Positions 45,657 through 57,300 are shown, numbered from the stretch's first letter. The stretch: 64,000 nucleotides of DNA from Nelumbo lutea (GCA_022828595.1 JAKGHH010000002.1:106017254-106081253); one strand, 5' to 3'. Made by a program: numbers and translations. The notes: generated by a model not told the origin, from the letters alone.

Positions 45657-45799
45657 TGACAGAATAGAGTAGGAAAGAAAACAGATGCTTTCATTCATTA
45701 ATTGTGTAATATATATAGTTAAATGTGTTTGAACTCCAGAAGGTTCGTACTTAAGTTAGTCTCTAACTAATTGGGCTAGTTGGCTAGCTAACTCCAACA
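45657..45799 (-). repeat. Copia 2 LTR, right (143 bp)
   Basis: Pairs with 41570-41688; next to the primer-binding site. The + strand start TGACAGAATAGAGTAGG differs from the left LTR at several bases. Confidence 0.9.
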
Positions 45800-45804
45800 C
45801 ATTA

Positions 45805-46383
45805 TGTGCAAAACAAGTTCAAACCTTTAAGAAAGTTTTTGGAAGTCCATTAGCATGCATCGTCGTTTCCTCTGCACATGACTAAATAAGAATAAGCGTT
45901 ATAATTCCACATGGTATTCCATCAAAAAATAGTCAACTCATCCAAAATGAAACTAGGCCTCATCATTTATAACTAAAAGAATGAATAACCTAATCAATAA
46001 TAACCAAGAGCAGTTGCTAAATTTAGCACACCAATTTATCAGGTTGTTGGCCTCATGTGTTGAGTGCACTTCATTTAATTATGTATTCGACTTGTTAAAA
46101 CTATTGGACCCTTCTTCTTGAGCTAGTTGAGTAGTTGGTGGGACCATTTTTCCTCCTATCGTATCATAATAGTTAAGACTCTACCACAAGCACTGTAGTA
46201 GTCATTCTCAGCTTGTTAGTTTGTCATTCTTGACTTCTTTTGCTTGAAATAACAACAATTATAATAAGAATGTCTCCTACATTTTTTTCCAAACTTATTG
46301 TCTACTAGTATCAATTACAAACATACAGTTAATCCCTGGCAATTGTGTACCCCAATTGACATCCCTACCTCATAGTTCTCAAT
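45805..46383. other. Intergenic, no gene seen
   Basis: Nothing recognisable apart from low-complexity AT-rich sequence. Confidence 0.5.
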
Positions 46384-46985
46384 ACAAGTTGATGATGTCC
46401 GATCCGAGGTGTCCCAAACCAAGGATGTAGTCAGATAGTCCTACCAACTAGATGAGGTCGAGGTGAAATGATGAAAACATGCATTGAGGTATTCTGCAAG
46501 CACAAAAAGAGTTAGAGGCCCGAGGAGTTGTTCCCTGGGTAGGCACTCTAGTGCTCAAGTCAGTAAGAGATGGGAGATCAATCAGGATGAGCTGAGGAGA
46601 ATAGGTTAGTCCAGACCGAGGTGAATGCAAGGGGTGCTATAGTGAGTTCTGAGTCAAAAGTCGTCTATCTTGAGTAGGAAATGCCTTTATATAGCCAAGT
46701 ATCCATGTTGTAGTAGGATTAGCTTCGCGAGGTTATTGAGATAAGGTCGCCTGCTGAGGCACCCGAGAGATTCCCCTTTCCTCGGTGGGGCGTGTTTCCT
46801 TGTCCGAATAGGACTTCATCTCCTTGGTGCACATTCTCACAATGTGGCCGCATTGAGTGGTGCTGATGTGGTCCAAGGAAGTTGGCCACAGAGACTGACA
46901 CGTGTTGACCTTAGCTAGCTTAGACACCACCCAAACACAAGTCAATGCTTTTAATGTGCATTTTAGGATTCTCAATGCAGAAAGA
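46384..46985. repeat. Possible LTR remnant
   Basis: Less AT-rich than its surroundings. The phrase GTGCTCAAGTCAGTAAGAGA, followed by GCCTTTATATAGCC (TATA-like), resembles solo LTRs of plant gypsy elements. No TG...CA ends or target duplication were confirmed. Confidence 0.35.
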
Positions 46986-47751
46986 CAATGGCATAGGTCA
47001 AGTTATAAACATTGTTTTCTCCCATTTGGCTCTTGCTCATGCTTTATCTAAATCATGATAGCAAGTTTTTACCTTACTCTTACCGTTACATCACCCAGCT
47101 ACAAATCCAACTAGCACTTAGTTCCTTTTCCTATGCAAGCCTAGATGTTATAAGCATGTTACAGAGGAAGTTATACCACTTAGTTGGTTCCTTTTCCTTT
47201 TCAAGGTGTGTTGTTCATCTATTTGTGCTTATATGCTTGTGTTCAGATTTTAGATGCTAATGGTGCTTAATGCTTTCGGACTACTCATCTTTGTTTCTAT
47301 CTTTTTAGTGTTTTATTTTGGCATTTCACATTATACTTATATTGTAAATGTTTAACTAGAACCTATGTTAATAAATTCTTCAATTTCTTTGCAAAACTTT
47401 TCTCCCTTGCGTTTTAGAATTTGTTTTAGCAAACTATAGGAAAGAGAACATGATGACAAACAAACTAATTAATGCTCCACCCAATCACTAGTCCAAGATT
47501 TGAGATTGAGGATGATTCAACCTAGATCCCAGTTACTCAATTCTTATTTGTTCTCCCATAGTTAACACTTAAAATAGAATAAAGAGGTTTCTTAGGACTA
47601 AGGAAGATGCCCATCAAGAATAAAACAAAAGAGTAAAACTGATGGAGATAATATACCCCAACCCGATATATCCATTAGATGTAACATCTTTACAAAATAC
47701 ACACATTGGTAGAAAATAGAAGAGGGAACACAGAAGTAGGAAAGCGGCTTA
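46986..47751. other. Intergenic, no gene seen
   Basis: The short open frame at 47012-47260 has no recognised domain. Nothing else is supported. Confidence 0.5.
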
Positions 47752-47879
47752 GGCTGCATTTGGCATTCCTTATTTTAAGGACCTATCTCCTTTTTGCTGT
47801 TAAAATGTCCTTATGAACATTGAATTTTTAACTACAAAAAGGAGATAAGTCCTTAAAATAAGGAATGTCAAATGCAGCC
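47752..47879. mobile_element. Tourist-like MITE, 128 bp, nearly perfect hairpin
   Basis: GGCTGCATTTGGCATTCCTT on the left is matched by its inverted copy on the right, and pairing continues through TATCTCCTTTTTG for about 47 bp per arm. TTA flanks both ends (47749-47751 and 47880-47882), the PIF/Harbinger target duplication. Confidence 0.88.
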
Positions 47880-48620
47880 TTAAACCCCTCTCCACCAGAA
47901 GAAGAGGAAACACACAAGGAAAAACCAAGGATTCAATTGCCACAACACTAAAGGCACTACTCGTGCAAAGAGAAACTAGTCCATTTCATCTTTATGATAA
48001 TTCTAACACCCCAATGGGAATTAGTAGCGTCCCATTGGTGTTGATTTTAACAAATCCCATGGGATGTTTCTACCAACTTAATACTTCCAAGATAGAAATG
48101 GTAGGAATCCTAGGATGACCCTCATTGGTGCCCTGATTAGATAATTTTTACATGAGTGACAAGCCGACCTATTCATGGGTTGGGGTTGGGTTTGAAATAG
48201 TGTAAAGTCGGGCTTGATGGGTTGCACATGAACAGGTTCGTTGACAAAAGAATCATTGATAATGGATGAAGGACAAAACTATTTTCCATGAAAATTGAGA
48301 TCATTTCAAGCACTCCAAATGTGCCATTGTATGATTAGGCTAATGGAGAAGGTTTCCATTACCAAGTTCCCAGATCTTTCATCATATATAGTTCCAATTA
48401 GACCAAGAAAGACTAAGAGGGATGGGCCTGAGGTCTAAGATCTAATGGACTTCCAAACTAGATAGCTCTTAATGACATTAGGTGCATAAGGGTTTCCTGG
48501 TCTACCAGGGAAAACTGCTTCAATGATAAATAGCAAAAAGCTCGAAGGGGAATCAGCCTATGGATTCACTTACAAACGAAGATTAGGATCCTTGGGGAGA
48601 GAGAGAGAGAGAGAGATTTA

Positions 48621-48923
48621 GGCCCTATTTACTTTTCGGAAAGCTATTTACCTGGGTAAGTTTTTCCTGGGAAATACTTACCTAGGTAAGTGCATTACCC
48701 ATGTTCTTTTATTTCCTAGGTAAATAAGATTGACAATTTTAGCCATAAAAAATCATTATTAAAAGGGACAATTTTGTCTCATCCAAGTGCTGGCAACTTT
48801 CACCTAGGTGGGAAAATTATTTACCCACCTTAGAGATGGGAGTGATACTCATGGAAAAAGAACATGAGTATCATGATCGATACCAAAATCGCACCAACCA
48901 ACCTTCCCCCTCTCAAAATCCAA
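48621..48923. repeat. Dispersed MITE-like element, copy 1
   Basis: Matches 62056-62407: GGTAAGTTTTTCCTGGG, then a TTATTAAAAGGGAxAxTTTT-like phrase, then GAGATGGG and GTGATACTCA, ending CTCTCAAAATCC. There is an internal inverted-repeat character (TACCTGGGTAAG, TACCTAGGTAAG). Ends are not precisely defined. Confidence 0.6.
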
Positions 48924-49495
48924 AAAAAGAACAAGCCCAGGCGGTGTAGAATGTTTTTGTTTTTTCAATTGTTTTTAGAATCACCACATCAGAAAACAAA
49001 ACAAAAAACAAAAAACATGTTTGTTTGAACTCTATTTTTGTTTCCAAAGTGAAAAACAAGTTGATTTTGTTTTGAAAAACAATACATATTTTTGGAACCA
49101 ACAAAATATTGGTTTTTAAAACAAAACAAATTTTCTAGTATAGAAATTATATGGTTTGTAAAACATGATGTTGAATAATCTAATGAAAACATGTTTTTGA
49201 AACTCGATTTAAGAACATGCTTTTGGTTTCAATTTTGAAAACAAAAACATGTACACAACCAAGAACATGTTTCTTGTGTTTTTGTTTTAAGAAATAATCT
49301 GTTTTAAAACAAGATCGTTTTGATTTTTTTTCTAGAACCAGCAACAAGAAAAAACAATTCACATTATAGATCACCCCCTTAATGGCATAGAATAATTCCA
49401 AGTGAGAGATGGTGTGGTAAGAACGGAATTTGATACCGAAGGCTCCATGCTTGTAATGAACTTATGGGCAGATGAGGATGTTAGGGTCCTTAGGG

Positions 49496-50042
49496 TAGGG
49501 GTGTCCATAAAAAACCGAAAAATCAAACCGAACCACAAAATGTGCTTAACCAAACCAATTGGTTCAGGATTTTTAAAAAACCGAAGGACCGGTTCGATTT
49601 TCAGTTAACCTACAAAAAAATCGATGATTAACCGAACCGACTAGTATATATATATATATATATTATATTTTTAATATATGTCACATATTTTCTATGTATT
49701 ATATATAAATATGTATTCATTATATATATATATATACTTATATTATATTTATAATGATCTATTTATAAATATATTATATATTATATATTTTTCAAATATT
49801 TATAATATATTATATATCATTTATTATTTATTATATAATATTATACATATATTTGTAATATATATTATAAATATACAAAATCAAAAAACCAAAGAACTGA
49901 ACTGGTGAAAAATCAAAACTAACGGACCGGTTAACCGGTGGTACCGGTTCGGTTTCGATTTAGAGAATTGGAAAAATTGGTACCACTAGTTCAGTTTACA
50001 AAAAGGTTCCATGGTTTGATTAACCGAACTGTGGACACCCTA
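49496..50042. mobile_element. hAT-type MITE with perfect 8-bp target duplication
   Basis: Terminal inverted repeats TAGGGGTGTCCA and, complemented from the right, TAGGGTGTCCA. CCTTAGGG flanks both sides exactly (49488-49495 and 50043-50050). Inner arms hold AAACCGAAxxxTCAAACCGAA-like and CCGGTTCGGTTT phrases around an AT-rich core with TA repeats. No transposase. Confidence 0.93.
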
Positions 50043-50130
50043 CCTTAGGGAACCCAATAGAGAAGGTCTCCTCTCGATGATTTTGTTTGAAATGCAAATA
50101 TCCTATGCAGATAAACCTATTGACTTAGGT

Positions 50131-51284
50131 TGTATTTGGTACCGTTATTTTTTTTTATTAAATATTTGGAATTGATCAATAGAAACCGGTGAGAAAAATA
50201 TACTATCACATTAAATAAGAGTCATTTCCACTACCAAATGCATGTGGAGTAAATGGTAATGATACATGCATTTTTTTTGCATTGAAATCTCTTATGTGAT
50301 GTGACAAGACATGTCTGACTACTGAGTTGATCAAACTCTAAATGTATCAAGAAAATAGTTCTAAATACAACATTAATAAGTTGTGGTAAGTCTACAATTA
50401 AAAATTCTATCAATAATCGGTGTCCTCTCTTTTATGACTTTTGGTGGGGGCAATAATGATGACAGACAAAATGGATTGGGTTGAGATCATAAAAATTGCA
50501 TCCCTTTAATAATCAGATTGATCCAATTAAGATCTGGGTTGATCAATTTTGAATTTAACCCTTTTAATAATCAGATTGCATCCTTATTTATGTTTACAAT
50601 AAGTGTAAGAGTGATTAATTTTATGTATAATTTTTTTTTTATTTTGAAGCTGATGAAATGGATTCATATAAAATTTAAAAACTAAAAAGAATATTTTGGA
50701 TCAGATTTAGATCTGGGATTCTAATAATTAGGTTTAATGCTGCTAATGGGTCAGGTCTACCTAATAGAATTGAGCAAACTGAAAGAGTATGTTGGTTTTG
50801 GCTTGGGACCGCTTCTTGTTCCAAGTTGATTGCAAAATAGTGTACGAAGGTTTTCTTTTTTTTTTTTTTTTTTTTGCAACTTGTATATATTTTATGTTTA
50901 AAAAAGTAAACTTAATTAGATAATATATAAGATAATTTTGGTTAAAATATTTTGAGATCATATCAGCCCCCACATGTTCTATAACACATCCCGATTATGT
51001 ATTGGGAACATCTATTGATGATTTGAACTCAAATATTTTAATCAATTGACTATTTTACTATCATTTTTACTGAAGTTATATTGTCAAAAATAAAATTTTA
51101 AGTTGTTATCATCATAGATAATTCTATATGTCAATTATAATCGGGTCAGACACTTTTGATGGTATTCGGGACTGATGCCAATTTCTCAGAAACCGGTACC
51201 ACATCAGAGTTGCATGAACGATTCAAAAATTGCCGATTATTTTGCTATTTGGTTGGTGGATTTTTGATAAAATGACAAACATCT
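50131..51284. other. Intergenic, no gene seen
   Basis: AT-rich. A T run lies at 50850-50874. A short relative of the 27790 MITE family occurs at about 50965-51020. Confidence 0.5.
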
Positions 51285-51410
51285 TCCTCCACAGAATGTG
51301 CCCCAAAAATGTCCCACATGCACATCTCAGCATGCACTGAAAACATCTCCCATATACATGATTGGTCTGTGTTGTGGGATGTTTTTGTGGCACATTGTGG
51401 GGTGTAGATT
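51285..51410. repeat. Small inverted-repeat MITE
   Basis: Left CACAGAATGTGCCCCAAAAA and right TTTTGTGGCACATTGTGGGG fold back on each other around CAGCATGCACTGAAAACATC. Same broad family as 14615-14770 and 27790-27945. Confidence 0.6.
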
Positions 51411-51629
51411 TGAATTCGAAATTCATTATTAAAAGGGTAAATTTCTTAAACTATCTTTATGATTTAGTTAATTGTCTAAATATACCCCTACTGTTTGATT
51501 ATTGTCTAATGCTACCCTTACTGTTTCGAAAAACTACCATTGTCATTAAAATATTAACCGCATGATTGAAATGCCCATTTAACCCTTACGTGGATACTTG
51601 TTTATGCTTTTTCGTCTTCCCTAGGGTGC

Positions 51630-52640
51630 AAGTCCCTCTCGCCCCTGTTTCATCACCGTCACTACAGCAGCGACAGACCCCTCTCTCTCTCCTCATCCGT
51701 CCCCTCTCCCTCTCACCCCTGTTTCATCACCGCCTCTGTAACCTATAGCAGCAGCGGACCCCTCCACCCCCCTCTCTCTCTCTCTCGTCCATCCCCTCTC
51801 CCTCTCGCCCTTATTTCATCACTGCCGCTGCTGCAACATGTAGTAGCGGCAGACCCATCCACATGGCCCCCCTCTCTCCATTTATCCCCTCTCCCTCTCA
51901 CCCCTATTTCATCATCATCACTGCAACCTATAGTAGCGTTGGACCCCTCCACACGCCCCCCTCTCTTTCTCTCCATCCGTCCCCTCTCCTTCTCGCCCCT
52001 GTTTCATCACCGCCGTTGCTGCAACCTATATTAGCGGCGGACCCTCCACATGACCCTCTCTCTCTCTGTCCATCCCCTCTCCCTCTCACCTCTGTTTTGT
52101 CACCACTGCTGCAACCTGTAGCAGCGGCGGACCCCTTCACACGGAGCCCCCTCTCTCTCTTCGTCCATCCCCTCTCCCTCTCACCCCTATTTCATTATCG
52201 CCACTGCTGTAACCCGTAGCAACGGCGGACCCCTCTACATGGCCCTCTCTCTCTCTCCATCCATCTCCTCTCCCTCTCACCCTTGTTTCGTCACTGCCAC
52301 TACAGGTTAGCAGTGGCGGACCCCTCCACATAGCCCTCCTCTCTCTCTTTCTCTCCATCCGTCCCCTCTCCCTCTCATCCCTGTTTCATCACCACCACTG
52401 CTGCAACCTTAGCAGCGGCGGACCCCTCCACACGTCCCTCTGTCTTTCTCTCTCTTCTCCGTCCCCTCTCCCTCTCGTGCCTGTTTCATCAACACCGCTG
52501 CTACAGGTTATAGCAGCAGTGGAACCCTCCACACAACCTCTCTCTCTCTCTCTCGCCCCTGTTTCATCACCGCCACTGTTGTTGCAACCTGTAGCAGCTG
52601 TGGACCCCTCCACACGATATATCTCTCTGCATCCCCTTCA
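51630..52640. repeat. GC-rich minisatellite, about 80-100 bp unit
   Basis: About eleven imperfect units, each containing CCTGTTTCATCACCGCC, then GCAACCTGTAGCAGCGGCGG, then ACCCCTCCACACG and CT-rich text with CCATCCCCTCTCCCTCTC. Many overlapping open frames on both strands come from the repeat and are not genes. Confidence 0.92.
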
Positions 52641-52671
52641 TTTTCTCTCACTGATTTAGAGGAGAAATACC

Positions 52672-53053
52672 ATGGAGCAGGAAACTCCACATAGCCAAGT
52701 TGAGCCACACCCTATCCTCTCTGTGGCAGTTTCTTTTGCGTCAGACCATTTTTGCACTTCCTTCATCTTTTATTCATGGTCCCGGGCTGCTTCATCTCCC
52801 TCTCTTGTTATTAGGATCTTCATCTCTTCCCCCATTCCCGTTGGAGGAATTCAATGGCCCAACTGAGATCTCCATGAGAATATCTCAGAAAATAAAGCTG
52901 AGGGGGATATCTTTTCAAGGGGAAAGAAGAGAAGATGGCATGCTTTTTGGAGAGGAGGTGCTCTGCTCAAAGAACCAACCAGAACTAGAACCCAGCAGAA
53001 CAGAGTCAGAGAGAGAGAGAATACTATCAAGATATGGAGGAGCCATTGCCTAG
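52672..53053 (+). other. Unrecognised open stretch inside the MULE-like element
   Basis: The open frames here (for example SHTLSSLWQFLLRQTIFALP, then ISQKIKLRGISFQGERREDG) lie between the minisatellite and the right terminal repeat. They could be captured host sequence, but I do not recognise a family, and the two forward frames overlap without a clear preference. Confidence 0.25.
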
Positions 53054-53403
53054 TGCCCGCTTGCGTGACTTTTATTCTCAGTCCTGCCAAGGTAACAGAG
53101 AAATAACTTCAAGATCTGATACTCTCGATAATTGTGGCTCTTGGAGGAGTTCCATTGTAAAGTGAAAGAATTACCTGGAACCATTGCTTCTTGGAGAATG
53201 TCTAAGAAGAGCAGTTAAAGAATTCCCCGGAGCTTCTGGGTTTTCATCGGCAGATCTTTTTCATAAAATAATATATCACCTGTGATGGAATAAAGGGTAC
53301 AATTAGTCAATTATCAGTAGAAATAGCATTAAATAATAGTCAAACAGTAGAGATATACTTAATTAATTAACTAAACCATAAGGATAGTTTAAGACATTTA
53401 CCC

Positions 53404-54235
53404 ATTTAGGCCAATTCTTTTAGGAGGAATCACCATTTTGAGGGATTCCTCCTTTTAGGCCTTTTTTTTTTTTTTATGTTGTGACATGAGATGGAGCGGA
53501 TAGGGGAAATAATTCCCATAAAAAAAAATCAGTATTAATAATCACTATCAAATACAACCTGATTTGAAATCGGCTAATATCACAGCAATGTGCCAAACAA
53601 ACAATTTTTATGATTTTTAAAAAATCAATGATTTATGAAAAATCTCGTCGGAAGAATCGCCATCAATCCAAACACCCGCTTTTTGGTAGTGTCAGACCCG
53701 ATTTGCCTTATGAATTGGTTCCGATTCCAGTCTAGATAGTTAATAATCAGTTTAGGGCTGGTACACCCTTCCCAATATAAGAGCCGACCATTGAAAACTC
53801 TAACTAGATTAAGCTAGGAGCCAAGGACATAGCTCTAGATCAGTCCAATGTTACAACCCTAATTATAAACGGATCAATTCCAATTTTTCAATCACCTTTT
53901 AAATTTGAGAAATTGTCTAATTCATGATTTTTCACCGTTTCTCTTAAATTAATCATAATTTTTCAAAATGTTGAAATCCCACCTCAATGAGTTTTTGTTT
54001 CCAAAACTCACCATTGGTTAGACTGATAGAGAATTATTAGTTTTCAATTGATAGAAGTTGTCCAAATCAGTATATATACAATTTTTATGATCAAACTGCC
54101 GTTAAATGGGAGTCAGCCTTTTTAAACATATTTTTATGATTAAAATGCCCTTAAGTGGCTAACTACCTATATAAGATTTCTACTCGTTGAGAGACGTTTT
54201 GCTCTTGATGCTTGAAAGTATCTATATCTATATAA
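53404..54235. other. Intergenic, no gene seen
   Basis: Includes a possible small MITE around 53415-53690 (GGAGGAATCACCATTTTGAG near the left, TCGCCATCAATCCAAACACC near the right). Nothing coding was seen. Confidence 0.4.
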
Positions 54236-55400
54236 ATATATTAAGCTGAAATGTGTACTTAAAAATGCCAGAGGGAAATGAAATCTAACATTATTTTTTG
54301 TCTTCTTTTCATGGAAATTACAAGAATCTCACTCTCTACCAACTCTTTGTTTTGTTTTTTCTTTTAAATTACAAAAAATGCCACTCTCTCTCTCTCTCTC
54401 TCTTACAAATTACAAGAATACCATCTCTCTCTCTCTCAACTCGACACTTCAGCAGCTGAGGGATACCTCGATTTGGCACATTGACAATTGAGGGAGACCT
54501 CGACTTGGCACCTCAGTTGCTTGAGAAACCTACAATCAAAGGTAGTCGAGCTCGAACTTCTAAGCTTTTGATTCGATCAAAGCTCAAACTCGACTTCAAG
54601 TCTCTAATTTGAATTGAGCTCAAGCTTGATAGTTTATAAGTGAGCCCCTGCAACGTAGGGCCCCCTCCGCTAGTAAATATATTAAGCTGAAATGTGTACA
54701 TAAGAAGGCCCGAGGATGAGGGAAATGAAATCTAACAATATTTTTTGCTTTTTTTTCATTGAAATTACAAGAATCTCTCTCTCTCTCTCTTCTGTTTTTT
54801 TTTCTTTCAAATTACAAGAATATCACTCTTTCCTACCAACTCCCTCTCTCTCTCTCTCTCTTGCTTTTTTTTTCTTTCAAATTACATGAATTCCACTTTC
54901 TCTCCTACCAACTCTATCTCTCTCTCTTTCTCTCTCTCTCCTACCATCTTTCTCTCCTTATAATTTACAAGAATGCCACTCTCTCCAATTGAGGGAGACC
55001 TCAGCTCAACGCCTCGGCTGCTAGGGGACCTGTAATCAAAGGTAGTCGAGTTTGAGCCGAACAGTCTCTAATTCATATCGAGCTCGAGCTAGACGATACC
55101 TCGACCACTAAGGGAGACCTCGGCTTGGCATCTCGATCACTGAGGGAGATCTTGGCTCAACACCTCGACAATTGAGGGAGACCTCAGCTCAGCACCTTGT
55201 CAACTAAGGGAGACCTTAGCTCGACTCCTCACCTACTAAGGAAACCTCAGCTTGACACTTTAGTAGCTAAGGGAGACCTCAGCTCGAAACCTCGGCTGCT
55301 TAAGAGACCTGCTATCAAAGATAGCCGAGCTCGAACTTTTAAGCTTTTGACTCGAGCTCAAGTCTCTTAATTCGAATCGAGCTCGAGCCTGATAGTTTAT
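54236..55400. repeat. Direct repeats and about 38-bp short-period array
   Basis: A block of about 430 bp starting ATTAAGCTGAAATGTGTAC occurs twice (54239 and 54681). Each copy has AAATGAAATCTAACA, ATTACAAGAATCTC and CT microsatellites. From 54430, and densely from 55000 to 55320, units of about 38 bp recur with the pattern GGGAGACCTCAGCTCGACAC and TCGGCTGCTGA-like. The phrase AGTCGAGCTCGAACTTCTAA also recurs (54544, 55325). No coding content. Confidence 0.8.
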
Positions 55401-55625
55401 GAACGTGCCCTTACAAATTAGGGCCCACTCTGCTTATTTCAAGAAAGCTGAAAATTTGGTATTGTGTTGAATAAAAACATGGATATTTCTAAAATATTAA
55501 AAAATGGGTCAAATATAACAAAGGTAAAATGGATACGTGAAGGTTTTTGCACGCTTTGACAACTTAGGTCGAATTCAAAGGAAATGCTGAAAAATCATGA
55601 TGAGTTTTAAAAAATTTGAGGAAAG
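55401..55625. other. Spacer, nothing recognised
   Basis: Short AT-rich spacer before the hAT-like element. Confidence 0.4.
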
Positions 55626-55887
55626 CATGGTTTTTAAAACCGACTCGGTGACTGAACCGGTCAGGGGTCCGATTATTGGGTCGAATGGTCAGAGGTCGAA
55701 TGATCGGCCTGTTTTGACAAAATAAATTAAAAATTTTGAAAAAGGTCAAAACCGTTCGAATGATTAACCAGCCGGTTCAGCAGTTTACTGACCAAAATTA
55801 ATGGTTTTGAGGAAAAAAGCGGTTTTGGGGACCAGTTTTGGTTTTTCTGGTTCAACCGTCCGGTCCGATCTGGTTTTGAAAACCATG
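55626..55887. mobile_element. hAT-like non-autonomous element, 262 bp
   Basis: Ends CATGGTTTTTAAAACC and, complemented from the right, CATGGTTTTCAAAACC. Flanks GAGGAAAG and GAGGAAAA agree at seven of eight bases. The interior has the GACCGGTTCA/AAACCGTTCGAA-type phrases of the dispersed family clustered at 18481-21500. Confidence 0.8.
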
Positions 55888-56557
55888 GAGGAAAAGATAA
55901 TTATTTGCGGTCCTAGGACCGGGTGTGATATGGTCAAAGTCAGATCCGGTCCGACCATTGAAATTCTCATTTGTGTAGACCTCTACACCTATAGTCTGAT
56001 GTCCAGACCTATTCCTTAAACAAGAAGGAAAATCTCAAATGAGATCAGACGGTTGAGCCTTTCAGGACTGACTCGATCGATCTAGTCAGACCGGCCGACT
56101 AACACTCTAACAGAGAGCTGAAAGGGTATTCCCGTGGTTACCATATTTTGGTGGGCGCATCCAAGCGGCCTAAATCCATCCCTGTCCACCTACCTATCAA
56201 AAGAAAGAAATAATCCAACCCGCTCAAATGCGGGCCCTTCGTTAGACAGCGTGTGTAATCCACGGGACACGTTAGTCAACAAAGGTACAAGGGAGAGCCC
56301 AATTGGCAACACAAGCTGTCAACGTGGCAGCTAAATCTTTTGCGAGGGCAGCAGGTCCTTATCTGATGGTATCAATCTGAAAGGGACAGCTCATCTTATC
56401 GTCAGAAGATATATCTGTATAGTGGTCTGATCCTCTACTGTGACAGTTGGATCATCATCTTATACCAAAGAGATACGATATCTACGTTTATGGTCCATTT
56501 TTGGTTCGGTAGATCAGGAATACTTAATCTTTTCCCTAACAAATAATTAAAAATTTT
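55888..56557. other. Intergenic, no gene seen
   Basis: Contains CCGACCATTG and CGATCTAGTCAGACCGGC phrases reminiscent of the hAT-like family near 55930-56100. Otherwise no gene or bounded repeat was recognised. Confidence 0.4.
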
Positions 56558-56779
56558 GGATAAATACAAAATCCTCTTTTAAAGTTTCTCACAATCATAA
56601 AAACCCCTTTTCAAATTTAATTGTAAAAAAAAATCTCCTCTAAATTTAAAAAAAAAAACTCAACATGGACCTTCCTTCCCTCACTGTCCCAGATGCATTA
56701 TTTTTTAAAATATCTATTTTATCCTTTTGTATATGATGCCACATAAAATGAAATGAACTTTAACTTGAACAATCATCCA

Positions 56780-57300
56780 TTTTCCTGAGAAATCCAACAA
56801 TAAATACACATTTATACAAAGAGATATGGACAATAGATGATCTCAGATCTCGTGTTCACTTTCAATCCTATCAAATGAATTAAATATACAAAGTGCTACA
56901 AAATCATCTAGTCAGAATCTTCCACTCATCTTATGATTGAAACTCTCACAGAATGTATAAAAAGCAGGAGAGTCAAGGGAAACCCAACCTTCATCAAAGC
57001 CACCTAAACATCATTAGGAACAAAAAAAAAATCCACGATCCCTTTCTAGGTCTAAAAATTAATTCAAGAAATTTGTTAAGAGCAACAAATTCTTTAAATC
57101 TCATTTTTCCATTTTGATCAAAATCATACATTCTAATCATTTGCTTGCTGGACAAGGGAGAGAGGAAATTTTAGGCTTCCTACTACTAGAGCTCTCTCTT
57201 GAGCTGAGGGTCAATGATACTTCCTATTTTGTCTAAATCAACCAGTTTGAACCACGACTCCTTTAGAATCGATGTGTTCTCCGTTTCGTGCAGAAAGAGG
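56780..57300 (-). pseudogene. Captured EF-hand (penta-EF-hand-like) calcium-binding protein fragment
   Basis: Read on the minus strand from 57300 downward, with stops and shifts: KESWFKLVDLDKIGSIIDPQ, LKREL, then PLSSKQMIRMYDFDQNGKMR, FKEFVALNKFLEL, then LMKVGFPLDSPAFYTFCESF, then LDDFVALCIF. DFDQNGKMRFKEF is an EF-hand loop with a Gly at the turn. The order matches one continuous plant EF-hand protein of the CML/penta-EF-hand type. Three successive stops follow KREL and more occur later, so it is not functional as such. It lies wholly inside the MULE-like element. Confidence 0.75.

Larger units (their letters stand above)
41570..45799 (-). mobile_element. Ty1/copia retrotransposon 2, full length with target duplication
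   Basis: Both LTRs start TGACAGAATAGAG and end AACA on the + strand. The 5-bp sequence CATTA flanks both ends (41565-41569 and 45800-45804). The primer site beside the right LTR is TGGTATTAGAGC on the minus strand, one base off the initiator-methionine tRNA match; beside the left LTR CCACCCTCCCCTT complements a polypurine tract. Internal order on the minus strand is gag, protease/GAG-pre-integrase, integrase, reverse transcriptase, RNase H. All parts have frameshifts or stops, and a GC-rich insertion sits at 42385-42856. The element cannot move by itself. Confidence 0.93.
47900..50130 (-). mobile_element. Possible decayed LINE 3' part, with nested insertions
   Basis: On the minus strand, 48300-48350 translates to IIQWHIWSARNDLNFHGK-like text, resembling the segment between the zinc-binding and RNase H regions of plant LINEs. 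Pieces around 49390-49490 and 50050-50120 could be the preceding part. Frames are heavily broken, and the MITE at 48621, the T/A-rich block at 48930-49370 and the hAT element at 49496 interrupt it. Assignment is weak. Confidence 0.3.
51435..53403. mobile_element. MULE-like non-autonomous element carrying a minisatellite
   Basis: The left end GGGTAAATTTCTTAAACTAT and the complemented right end GGGTAAATGTCTTAAACTAT begin inverted repeats of more than 100 bp that include ATGATTTAGTTAATT-like and CTACTGTTTGA-like blocks. The interior holds the GC-rich array at 51630-52640 and an unrecognised stretch (52660-53270). I found no convincing 9-bp target duplication, so the class is inferred from the terminal repeats. 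A related end occurs at 28118. Confidence 0.65.

Noticed and set aside
51743..52613. Numerous 60-118 residue frames in the GC-rich array
   Set aside because: They repeat with the unit on both strands and have no recognised domains.
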